From positions 1 to 21,480 of the forward strand of contig CALEMD010000312.1 of assembly GCA_937902945.1 (NCBI GenBank): DNA of 21,480 bases, read 5' to 3'. Shown here piece by piece: positions 15,734-21,480 of this stretch. Source of the stretch: an uncultured Erysipelotrichaceae bacterium. Lineage in GTDB: Bacteria; Bacillota_I; Bacilli_A; Erysipelotrichales; Erysipelotrichaceae. The position numbers and the translations under genes were made by a program. The notes beneath the pieces are model-generated. The model ran no database searches. It had not been told where the DNA came from and saw only the letters and a program-made list of their open reading frames with translations. Numbering within the stretch: the stretch's first letter is position 1; each line of letters begins with the position of its first letter.

Positions 15734-16051
15734 ATGAATAGAAATACATGTTTTGACACAATTAGTAAGTATTGCTATGGTACATCTTTTAATGTTGTAA
15801 AAAGCGATAAGGATTTAGGACTGATCTATATAGTTAAGAAAGGTGATGAAAAAAATAGACTTATTCAGATATATTTTAGACCAGGTAAAGAAAGTATACT
15901 AATCACAACAGAGGTCGAAAAATTAATCAGAGAGAAAATGGATATAGTCTTTAAAAGCGTAATGCTGGGGAAAAGATATAATTATGAAAAGGTATCAGAC
16001 TCCTTTATCTTGAAGGTATGCAATACATATATATCAAATAGCACGTGCTAA
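15734..16051 (+). CDS. Orphan 105-aa protein between the GHKL module and CBASS
   Basis: 105 residues from ATG 15734. A TTG at 15722 would add four residues, but GGAG at 15723-15726 favours the ATG. Contains alternating beta strands (GLIYIVKKGDEKNRLIQIYF, then SILITTEVEKLI) and a C-terminal helix. It could be a small alpha/beta fold of the kind seen in immunity or accessory proteins. No family recognised. It lies 15 bases after the 259-aa gene and 20 bases before the SLATT gene, so it could belong to either module. Confidence 0.5.
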   Translation: MNRNTCFDTISKYCYGTSFNVVKSDKDLGLIYIVKKGDEKNRLIQIYFRPGKESILITTEVEKLIREKMDIVFKSVMLGKRYNYEKVSDSFILKVCNTYISNSTC

Positions 16052-16071
16052 AAGGCGAAAGGATTAAGTGA

Positions 16072-16644
16072 ATGGTTAATAAATGGGAGACTGTTGAATT
16101 ACAAGTTGAAAATGCATATGCAAGAGTTACTTGGTCTCATAAAATTCAAGAAAAACAAGCCGATATCTATCAAAGAGAATATAAATTATTAAGAATTACT
16201 GATATTGCTGCTTCTGCAATGACTGCTGCAGGTATCATGACTGTTTTATTCGTTGATCAAACATGGATAAAACTTGTTTCGGCGATTGTATCTTTTGCAT
16301 CGGTATTTATTAGTTTATATTTGAATTATTTTGATTTATCAAAATTGACCAAGCTACATAAGGAAACTGCAAATCAATTGCTTGCAATTCGAAACAAAAT
16401 TGAGATATTATTGACGGAAATTCGAATTGAAAATAGATCATCTCAAGAAATTATAGATGATTATAAAAAAACAATTGAGACACTTAACGATATTTATAAA
16501 AATGCCCCTCAAACTACAGACAAAGCAGAAAAATTAGCAAGGAATGCTCTGAATGAAAAAAGAGATAATTCTTTCTCGGAAGATGAATTAAATACAATTT
16601 TGCCAGGAGGCTTAAAAAGGTCAAAAAATGAGCTTGATGGATGA
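16072..16644 (+). CDS. SLATT-domain two-helix membrane effector of a CBASS system
   Basis: 190 residues: an N-terminal helical region (1-40, with WSHKIQEKQADIYQREY), two transmembrane helices (about 42-61 and 66-86), then a long helix/coiled coil (90-145) and a polar tail. This is the SLATT layout, named for two-TM effectors associated with SMODS and SLOG proteins. In CBASS, such effectors are thought to form or open membrane pores when bound to the cyclic nucleotide made by the partner CD-NTase, killing the infected cell. The CD-NTase gene starts inside its last codons (17-base overlap). The ribosome site is weak (AAAGGA about 10 bases upstream). The SLATT subtype cannot be assigned by eye. 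Confidence 0.75.
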   Translation: MVNKWETVELQVENAYARVTWSHKIQEKQADIYQREYKLLRITDIAASAMTAAGIMTVLFVDQTWIKLVSAIVSFASVFISLYLNYFDLSKLTKLHKETANQLLAIRNKIEILLTEIRIENRSSQEIIDDYKKTIETLNDIYKNAPQTTDKAEKLARNALNEKRDNSFSEDELNTILPGGLKRSKNELDG

Positions 16645-17911
16645 TTTCAAAAAGTTTTGTGAGGAAATAAGCTTATCAAATTATTCCGACATGCAAACCT
16701 CAGTTGGCGAAATTGCGAAGAAATTGAATAAGAGGTATTACGAGGCTGATTCTGATAGTGAATCACATATCTACATTGTTGGATCTGTCGGAAGAAAAAC
16801 AGCAATAAATAAAACGAGTGATCTCGACGTAATTTTTGATTTACCTAATGACGTATTTACACGCTTTAATAGTTATGCTGACCATGGTCAATCTAAATTG
16901 CTACAGGAAGTGAAAGATGTTCTCAAAGAACGGTATCCAAGAACTGATATACGTGGAGATGGTCAAGTTGTTGTTATAGATTTTTCGAGTTATACAGTTG
17001 AATTAGTGCCTTCATTTAAACAAACGGATGGTAGGTTTAAATATCCAGATACTAATGAAGGAGGAAGCTGGAAATTTACTGATCCCCTGGCGGAACAGAG
17101 AGAAGCAAAAAATACAGAAGTAAAGTCTTTTTATAACTTTTTTAATTTCTGTAAAATGGTTCGTATATGGAAAAAGTGCTCTGGAGCAGTTATGGGTGGC
17201 TTGTTAATTGACACTTTATGCTACCAATGCTTTGGAGATAATGATAATTATTTTTTGAAGGGATATTCGGATTATTACGAAATTCTGGTTGAACTGTTTA
17301 AATATTTTAAGGAATTGAATAAAGACCAAGTATATTGGAATGCATTAGGAAGCAATCAACAAGTAGTTAATCAGGATGGCGGATCCTTTATAGATTGTGC
17401 TAAAGACACATATGATATTTTAAATGAAGCAGAATCCGAAGATGATAAGTATTCTGCACTAAAAAATGTATTCGGAAGCACCTTTGCAACTGATTATATT
17501 CCCAAAAGTGATTCTGCTAGGCAAGAAGAGTTTATTGATCAAAAATTTGCAGTGGATTTAAAGTTTAAATTGAAAATTGATTGTACAGTATCGCAAAAGG
17601 GATTTAGAACGTTTAATTTAAGAGAAGCTCTTCGACAGCCTTATTACAAATTAAAACATGACAAAACATTAACGTTCACTATAACTTCTTGCGATGTTCC
17701 GATACCTTATAATATATATTGGAAAATTAGAAATGTTGGAGATGAAGCAAGTAGACGTGAAATGATTCGAGGTAAAATATTTAGAAATAATACTGGAACA
17801 CAAGTAGAACATTCAATATTTAAAGGACCACATTACGTAGAATGTTATATTGTTAAAAATGATATATGTGTTGCTAGAGATAGGATCAATGTTCCGATTG
17901 ACTTATACTAA
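16628..17911 (+). CDS. CBASS CD-NTase (SMODS nucleotidyltransferase with AGS-C sensor domain)
   Basis: 427 residues. The catalytic core shows the nucleotidyltransferase signature G52-S53 followed by D65-L-D67 (GSVGRKTAINKTSDLDVIF). A third acidic residue is in TVELVPSF (Glu125, where Asp is more common), and GRFKYPD-GGSWKFTDP is the typical downstream segment. The last 120 residues (from about 305, YYKLKHDKTLTFTIT through GPHYVECYIVKND to INVPIDLY) match the adenylyl/guanylyl-and-SMODS C-terminal sensor domain (AGS-C). CD-NTases sense phage infection and make cyclic di- or trinucleotide alarms. Together with the overlapping SLATT gene this is a minimal two-gene CBASS without Cap2/Cap3 partners. 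ATG 16628 is preferred over 16637 because of AGG spacing. No clear terminator follows. Confidence 0.88.
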   Translation: MSLMDDFKKFCEEISLSNYSDMQTSVGEIAKKLNKRYYEADSDSESHIYIVGSVGRKTAINKTSDLDVIFDLPNDVFTRFNSYADHGQSKLLQEVKDVLKERYPRTDIRGDGQVVVIDFSSYTVELVPSFKQTDGRFKYPDTNEGGSWKFTDPLAEQREAKNTEVKSFYNFFNFCKMVRIWKKCSGAVMGGLLIDTLCYQCFGDNDNYFLKGYSDYYEILVELFKYFKELNKDQVYWNALGSNQQVVNQDGGSFIDCAKDTYDILNEAESEDDKYSALKNVFGSTFATDYIPKSDSARQEEFIDQKFAVDLKFKLKIDCTVSQKGFRTFNLREALRQPYYKLKHDKTLTFTITSCDVPIPYNIYWKIRNVGDEASRREMIRGKIFRNNTGTQVEHSIFKGPHYVECYIVKNDICVARDRINVPIDLY

Positions 17912-18100
17912 ATATATTGTTGTAACAGTCATTTTGTTATCAACATCAGAAATTGATTCATAAAATGAAATAATGGAAATATTGTTATTATTGCATTTGA
18001 TTTTTGGGACACTTGTAGGGACGTTTTTGAAAAAATTCGTAACCGTTGATAGGAATATATTGAATTTTATCTTTATAGATATTCCTAAACAAAGCCATAA

Positions 18101-18670
18101 ATGCTCTATAAAATACTGCATAGTATTGGATTACGTAACCTGTTTGTCGGTACGAATGTGCCTTGGCTTGGCGTGGGCTTATTGGCAGCCTGCCTGCCTT
18201 GGCTAGTTATGACTGGAATGCACATGGCGTTGGCTCCTTTCATGGCTTCCAATATTGCGGATATCGGTTATGATGCTGTTATTCGTCCTGCCTTCCTTCT
18301 GCACAATATGGCAGAAGGTGGTGCTTGCATCGGCGTTGGTCTGAAAGCAAAAGATCCTGAATTTAAATCACAGGCTTTCACGATTGGATTTGGAGCAATT
18401 GTAGCAGGTGTATCGGAACCGGCAATCTATGGTGTGAACCTAAAGTTAAAGAAGCCAATGTTTGGAGTTATGGCCGGTGGTGCTGCTGGAGGCATTGTAG
18501 CTGGCATTCTTGGTGCAAAAGCATATGTCATGGGTTATTCAACCATTATGGCTCTGCCAATCTTCGTTGATACAATTGGTGCAATCCTTGCAGGTATCAT
18601 TGTATGTATAGTTGTTTCTGCACTTGTAACATATCTGCTTGGTTTTGACCAAAGTGAGGCACATATTTAA
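18101..18670 (+). pseudogene. 5'-truncated PTS sugar permease EIIC (C-terminal part only)
   Basis: An open frame of 189 residues whose later part is clearly the C-terminal half of a glucose/beta-glucoside-family PTS EIIC domain: LPWLVMTGMHMALAPFMASNIAD, then RPAFLLHNMAEGGACIGVGL and a GVSEPAIYGVNLKLKKPMFG segment. Full EIIBC proteins are usually 450-650 residues, and the EIIB domain with its phospho-cysteine and the first EIIC helices are missing. The first 15-20 codons are AT-rich and do not look like EIIC. The homology starts around base 18150, so the upstream ATG at 18101 is probably fortuitous. The remnant marks a recombination joint between the defence island and chromosomal PTS DNA. The 17912-18150 stretch before it holds no gene I can support. 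Confidence 0.75.
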
Positions 18671-19161
18671 TGTTCGATATCTTCAAGAAGAAAGAGGAAA
18701 TTCTGGTTAGAAGTGATAAAGATATAGTTGCTCCTGTTTCGGGAAAAATGATGCCAGCTTCACAACTATCAGATCAGATGTTCAGAGAAGAAATGATGGG
18801 ACAAACAATTGGTATCCTGCCATCAGACGGTACAATCTGTTCGCCGATAAATGGCACTCTCGAAATGATGTATCCAACTGGTCATGCTTTTGCAGTACGA
18901 CGCAGTGATAATGAAGGAATCTTAGTCCACATCGGAGTCGATACTGTCAACTTGAAGGGACAAGGATTTAAGGTGTTAAAAAAACAAGGTGCTTCCGTTA
19001 ATGCTGGAGAGCCTATCGTACTTGCTGACCTGAATATAATCAAGAAAGCAGGTCTTGATACAACTGTTATGTTGGTAATTACAGAACCAACGACAGAAGG
19101 AAAGAAAGAAAATTTTGATTCTATCGATATTGTTGAAAAGAACCAAATTATAAACCATTAG
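18670..19161 (+). CDS. PTS glucose-type EIIA phosphocarrier protein
   Basis: 163 residues, normal length for a free-standing EIIA-Glc. The family core is complete: VAPVSGKMMPASQL (20-33), SPINGTLEMMYPTGHAFAVR with His72, and GILVHIGVDTVNLKGQGF with His87. His87 is the expected phosphorylation site and His72 its stabilising partner. The protein would take phosphate from HPr and pass it to an EIIB. ATG 18670 overlaps the EIIC stop (TAATG); GTGAGG about 11 bases upstream may serve as ribosome site. Its EIIBC partner is truncated here, so it may be unexpressed, or may serve another EIIBC in the cell, as EIIA-Glc often does. A strong terminator follows. Confidence 0.9.
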   Translation: MFDIFKKKEEILVRSDKDIVAPVSGKMMPASQLSDQMFREEMMGQTIGILPSDGTICSPINGTLEMMYPTGHAFAVRRSDNEGILVHIGVDTVNLKGQGFKVLKKQGASVNAGEPIVLADLNIIKKAGLDTTVMLVITEPTTEGKKENFDSIDIVEKNQIINH

Positions 19162-19170
19162 GTTTGGTAA

Positions 19171-19199
19171 AGGGGAAGACTGTTGTGTCTTCCTTTTTT
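19171..19199 (+). terminator. Strong rho-independent terminator after EIIA
   Basis: GGAAGAC pairs with GTCTTCC around TGTTGT, extended by G-T and A-T pairs, and is followed by TTTTTT (19194-19199). It begins 9 bases after the EIIA stop. Confidence 0.9.
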
Positions 19200-19254
19200 A
19201 GTAGAAATTTTTGGTTAAGTAATTAATCCGGGGTTTTTCCGGAAAACTTCCAAT

Positions 19255-19270
19255 AATTTATCCGGGGGTC
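19255..19270 (+). repeat. Left subterminal inverted repeat of the IS
   Basis: AATTTATCCGGGGGTC. It matches the reverse complement of 20881-20896 at 15 of 16 bases. Probably a transposase binding site. Confidence 0.6.
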
Positions 19271-19282
19271 TGAATCAAAAGT

Positions 19283-19330
19283 AAAGGCAGTGTGTATCTG
19301 GTGAATCGTATGCCAGAATGCACTGCCTTT
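19283..19330 (-). terminator. Probable terminator of the transposase gene
   Basis: AAAGGCAGTG and CACTGCCTTT form a perfect 10-bp stem with further imperfect pairing inside (CTGG with CCAG). On the minus strand it is followed by a broken T-rich run (TTTACTTTT), 33 bases after the transposase stop. Confidence 0.55.
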
Positions 19331-19363
19331 CTTGTCGTTTGAAGTCTTTCTAGTGAATGTTGT

Positions 19364-20752
19364 TTAATCCTTTAATGGTTCTGTGTCATCTGTATCAGTG
19401 ATCTTTGAATCTATTGCAGTCTTTGTGTATTGCCCACGTTCTTTGCCTTCTCTTTTTCTGCTCTTGAGATTATCAGTGATGGAATAAGTGAGGTGCTTGT
19501 TCAACGAGTAGATTGATCTGGCACGGAAGCGGTCAAAGTTCGAGAGACCTCTTGATACTGTGATTGCTTCACGCAGTGATCCATTGATGTTCTCTGCCAG
19601 CGCATTGCTCTCTTTGCGGTCGTCATAAGGCCGCTGGAAGCTATTGAGGATCTCTTGATGCCAGTTCTGGATCGTTGCGATGAATGTACGGTAGCACGGC
19701 AGGTCTGCCTCGAGGAATGTGTCAATTACTTGATCGAACCATTTGCTGCAGTTCTCAGCGGTGGCGTTCTTGTTGAAGTCCCGGTACATTTCTTTCAGTT
19801 CATATGCTTTCGTGAGATCCGGATTTACCTTCAGGATCATTTCATACAGGTCCCGATAATTGAGCTTCGTCTTATAGAAGCCGTTATACCTTGGCTCATT
19901 ATCAAGATTGTATTTGTCTGTCTCAAGAAGTCCATGCCAAGTCTTCAAGAGGTAATAGTTAGATGTTCCGTGATCGTATTGGTTCATGATATCGACACGG
20001 AGCCTGGAAAAGCACCGTGAGAGCTCTTCAATCACATGGAACCCATCCGCACAGACCAAGCAGTTCGGCAGGCGGCGCCGAGCGACATCACGGTATGGAT
20101 CCCATAGGTCCATGGTGACATACTTTACTTTATTGCGTTCTTCTGCTGGTATCTTTTCAAAATAGTTAAGAAGCTCATGCTTGGTGCGGCTCGGCAGTAT
20201 CTCGAAAAGGTCGCGGCCGTTATTGTCGACCATGACACAGAGATAGGCATTCCCATACTTTGCCATGTCTGAACAGAGCTCATCGATGCCGATGTTGTCA
20301 GGGAGATGCAGCCTTGGCACATTGAGAAAGCTGTCAGCGTATACTTCGATGCGTGTCATGCTGACATTGTTCTTCAGGGCAATGTCCTTGTAAGTGAAAT
20401 GAAGATTGTGGAGATCCTTGGCAATCTGGGTCATCAATGAATAGGATGAATGCAGGGAGCCAGGCGTGAATCTGTTGTCCTCGCGGAATGCGTAATGACA
20501 ATCTGGGTCCTTGCAGATGTATCTGCGCCGGTGCCAGATGACATAGTGGGTGAATGAGTTCACCGGCATGGTCTGGAAAGTAAAGTCAATAAAGCCTTTG
20601 CTCTTTGCTGGCGCACCGCAGACTGGGCAGCACGGATGATGATCCTTGACTGTAAGATGGGTGTAGAAAGCGTCCTTGCGGACAACGTCAAATGTTTCAA
20701 TGTCATCAGGCTCAAGATTGAGCGTACTGATGATATAATCCTTAATAGGCAT
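19364..20752 (-). CDS. tnp: ISL3-family DDE transposase
   Basis: 462 residues. An N-terminal zinc finger (C42-P-V-C45 with C80 and C85) and helix-turn-helix region precede a DDE catalytic core: Asp157 in NIGIDE, Asp215 in YVTMDLWDPYRDV and Glu387 in ALAENINGSLRE, the conserved positions of the IS204/IS1001/IS1096/IS1165 (ISL3) group. The C-terminus is basic (SRKREGKERG). GGGAGG lies 8-13 bases before ATG 20752. No frameshift or stop was seen, so the protein should be active. Codon use is GC-richer than in the defence island, suggesting later arrival. Confidence 0.95.
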   Translation of the reverse strand: MPIKDYIISTLNLEPDDIETFDVVRKDAFYTHLTVKDHHPCCPVCGAPAKSKGFIDFTFQTMPVNSFTHYVIWHRRRYICKDPDCHYAFREDNRFTPGSLHSSYSLMTQIAKDLHNLHFTYKDIALKNNVSMTRIEVYADSFLNVPRLHLPDNIGIDELCSDMAKYGNAYLCVMVDNNGRDLFEILPSRTKHELLNYFEKIPAEERNKVKYVTMDLWDPYRDVARRRLPNCLVCADGFHVIEELSRCFSRLRVDIMNQYDHGTSNYYLLKTWHGLLETDKYNLDNEPRYNGFYKTKLNYRDLYEMILKVNPDLTKAYELKEMYRDFNKNATAENCSKWFDQVIDTFLEADLPCYRTFIATIQNWHQEILNSFQRPYDDRKESNALAENINGSLREAITVSRGLSNFDRFRARSIYSLNKHLTYSITDNLKSRKREGKERGQYTKTAIDSKITDTDDTEPLKD

Positions 20753-20860
20753 GATATGCCTCCCTTCTGTAAGACTTCAATGCGACAGTTGAATTCTAGC
20801 ACGAAGGGCTTTTTCATTAAGTACAGACCCCGGAGAAATTAAAGACAGTCCACCGGGCAG

Positions 20861-20887
20861 AAAAAAAGGTGGCCAAATATGACCACC
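20861..20887 (-). terminator. Inward-facing terminator at the IS right end
   Basis: GGTGGCCA (20868-20875) pairs with TGACCACC (20880-20887) at 7 of 8 positions around AATA. On the minus strand the stem is followed by TTTTTTT (20867-20861). It would stop outside transcription before it enters the transposase gene, a known way for insertion sequences to limit their own activity. Confidence 0.55.
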
Positions 20888-20896
20888 GGATAAATT
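20881..20896 (-). repeat. Right subterminal inverted repeat of the IS
   Basis: Read on the minus strand this is AATTTATCCGGTGGTC, one mismatch from the left copy. Related copies AATTTTTCCGGGGTC (20911-20925) and AATTTCTCCGGGGTC (20826-20840) lie in the same orientation on either side. Confidence 0.6.
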
Positions 20897-20965
20897 AATG
20901 TCTGTCCATCGACCCCGGAAAAATTAAAGCGCCAAATTTTTATTCTAGTAAAAGGAGAATGAACT

Positions 20966-21480
20966 ATGAGACAAGCAGATATTGTAGTAAAGGCCTATTT
21001 CTTTGAATATGGAAAACAGGCTCCGAAGTATTCCGAATTCCCGGGCATTGTGACCAGTGAGAGCATGTTCGGTGGCAAGAGCAGCTGGGCGAACTATACT
21101 TCCCGCAAGGAGTCCATCAAAGGATCTATGGAGGATGAGGAGAACGAGATCGGCAGCTTTGCCGGCTATACCGCCAGAGAAGGTGCCACTGAGAATTCCG
21201 CAAAGCAGTACTATACACAGACGGATTCAAAAAAGCTCTATACAAAGGAAGACAGGAAGCTCTGGGCTGAACAGTCAAAGAGATATTTCTCTAAGGAAGG
21301 CAATCTTGCATGGACGCTTGTTGTGTCCCTGCAGGACACCAGCATGTTAGAAAAGTACTGTCTGAAGGACCAGGAGGATTTTGCAAATATCACATATGAG
21401 GCAATGAACAAGATATTCAAGCGTATGCATCTGGATCCGCAGAATATGCTCTGGTGGGAGGACTATCATACCAACAAGAA
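20966..21480 (+). CDS. N-terminal part of a MobL/MobP3-like conjugative relaxase (3' cut by window)
   Basis: 171 complete codons, open to the window edge. AAAGGAG (20951-20957) precedes the start. The N-terminus (PGIVTSESMFGGKSSWANYTSR, with Tyr44) resembles the NYIDR-type start of MobL/MobP3 relaxases, where a tyrosine attacks DNA at nic. Further on come an NLAWTLVVSLQD strand and a final LWWEDYHTN segment, which fits the start of the histidine motif of these enzymes; the rest of that motif would lie beyond the edge. The relaxase would nick oriT and lead the strand into the secretion channel. The insertion sequence lies about 48 bases upstream and may have cut off the native promoter or oriT. 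Family call is moderate because the key histidines are outside. Confidence 0.65.
   Translation, partial: MRQADIVVKAYFFEYGKQAPKYSEFPGIVTSESMFGGKSSWANYTSRKESIKGSMEDEENEIGSFAGYTAREGATENSAKQYYTQTDSKKLYTKEDRKLWAEQSKRYFSKEGNLAWTLVVSLQDTSMLEKYCLKDQEDFANITYEAMNKIFKRMHLDPQNMLWWEDYHTNK

Larger units (their letters stand above)
19228..20918 (-). mobile_element. ISL3-family insertion sequence
   Basis: A single transposase gene on the minus strand fills the element. The proposed ends are set by inverted CCGGGGT at 19228-19234 and 20912-20918, backed by a 15/16 subterminal inverted repeat. The real ends could lie some bases further out. An exact target duplication was not found: the flanking octamers GTAATTAA (left) and AAAATTAA (right), taken with a T added to each end, agree at 6 of 8 positions. 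It lies between the PTS remnant and the relaxase gene. Confidence 0.75.

Noticed and set aside
17903..18121. 72-codon minus-strand frame after the CD-NTase gene
   Set aside because: AT-rich spurious frame spanning the recombination joint with low-complexity Asn/Ile content; no support as a gene.
17973..18206. 77-codon plus-strand frame starting with a hydrophobic helix
   Set aside because: It crosses the joint into the truncated EIIC in the wrong frame, and the hydrophobic start is explained by AT-rich codons.
19655..20020. 121-codon plus-strand frame inside the transposase region
   Set aside because: Antisense to the transposase core, whose DDE residues clearly mark the minus strand as coding.

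Overview
The window looks like part of an integrative and conjugative element (ICE), or a closely related mobile region, from a gut-type low-GC Firmicute. Erysipelotrichia-like or clostridial hosts are my best guess, inferred from gene types and not proven. The evidence is a Gram-positive type IV secretion gene set, strong AGGAGG-type ribosome binding sites, rho-independent terminators and a relaxase gene cut off at the right edge.

Layout. 1-227 is the tail of a DUF4143-type ATPase gene, closed by a terminator. 447-6311 is a tightly overlapping conjugation operon in the order PrgH/VirB6-like, PrgI/VirB3-like, PrgJ/VirB4-like ATPase, PrgK-like CHAP hydrolase, then a small orphan gene. 6352-8075 carries an array of TGTMTACA repeats and three tandem paralogous genes, two of them with a ribbon-helix-helix (RHH) DNA-binding domain. 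Each paralog is preceded by the same kind of GGGRTG-nnn-CAYCCC hairpin right beside its ribosome binding site. 8137-8973 (minus) is a lipoprotein gene.

9245-17911 is an AT-rich, all-plus-strand defence island. It starts with a restriction-modification-repair trio: 5-methylcytosine methyltransferase, PD-(D/E)XK endonuclease and Vsr mismatch endonuclease, ending in a terminator. After a new promoter comes a six-gene run: a 59-aa protein, a 771-aa GHKL (MORC/MutL-like) ATPase with a beta-rich second half, a 259-aa protein of unknown family, a 105-aa orphan, a SLATT two-helix membrane effector and a CD-NTase (SMODS plus AGS-C sensor). The last two form a compact CBASS-type anti-phage system. The GHKL, 259-aa and 59-aa genes are the best candidate here for an undescribed defence system.

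18101-19161 is a 5'-truncated PTS EIIC gene followed by an apparently intact EIIA gene, marking a recombination joint at the right edge of the island. 19228-20918 is an ISL3-family insertion sequence. 20966 to the end is the N-terminal part of a MobL/MobP3-like relaxase, back in GC-richer core-type DNA.

How it fits together: the secretion genes and relaxase would move the element, and the RHH proteins probably regulate it or assist the relaxosome. The island between them protects host and element from phages and competing DNA. No tRNA, rRNA, CRISPR array or identifiable att site was seen.
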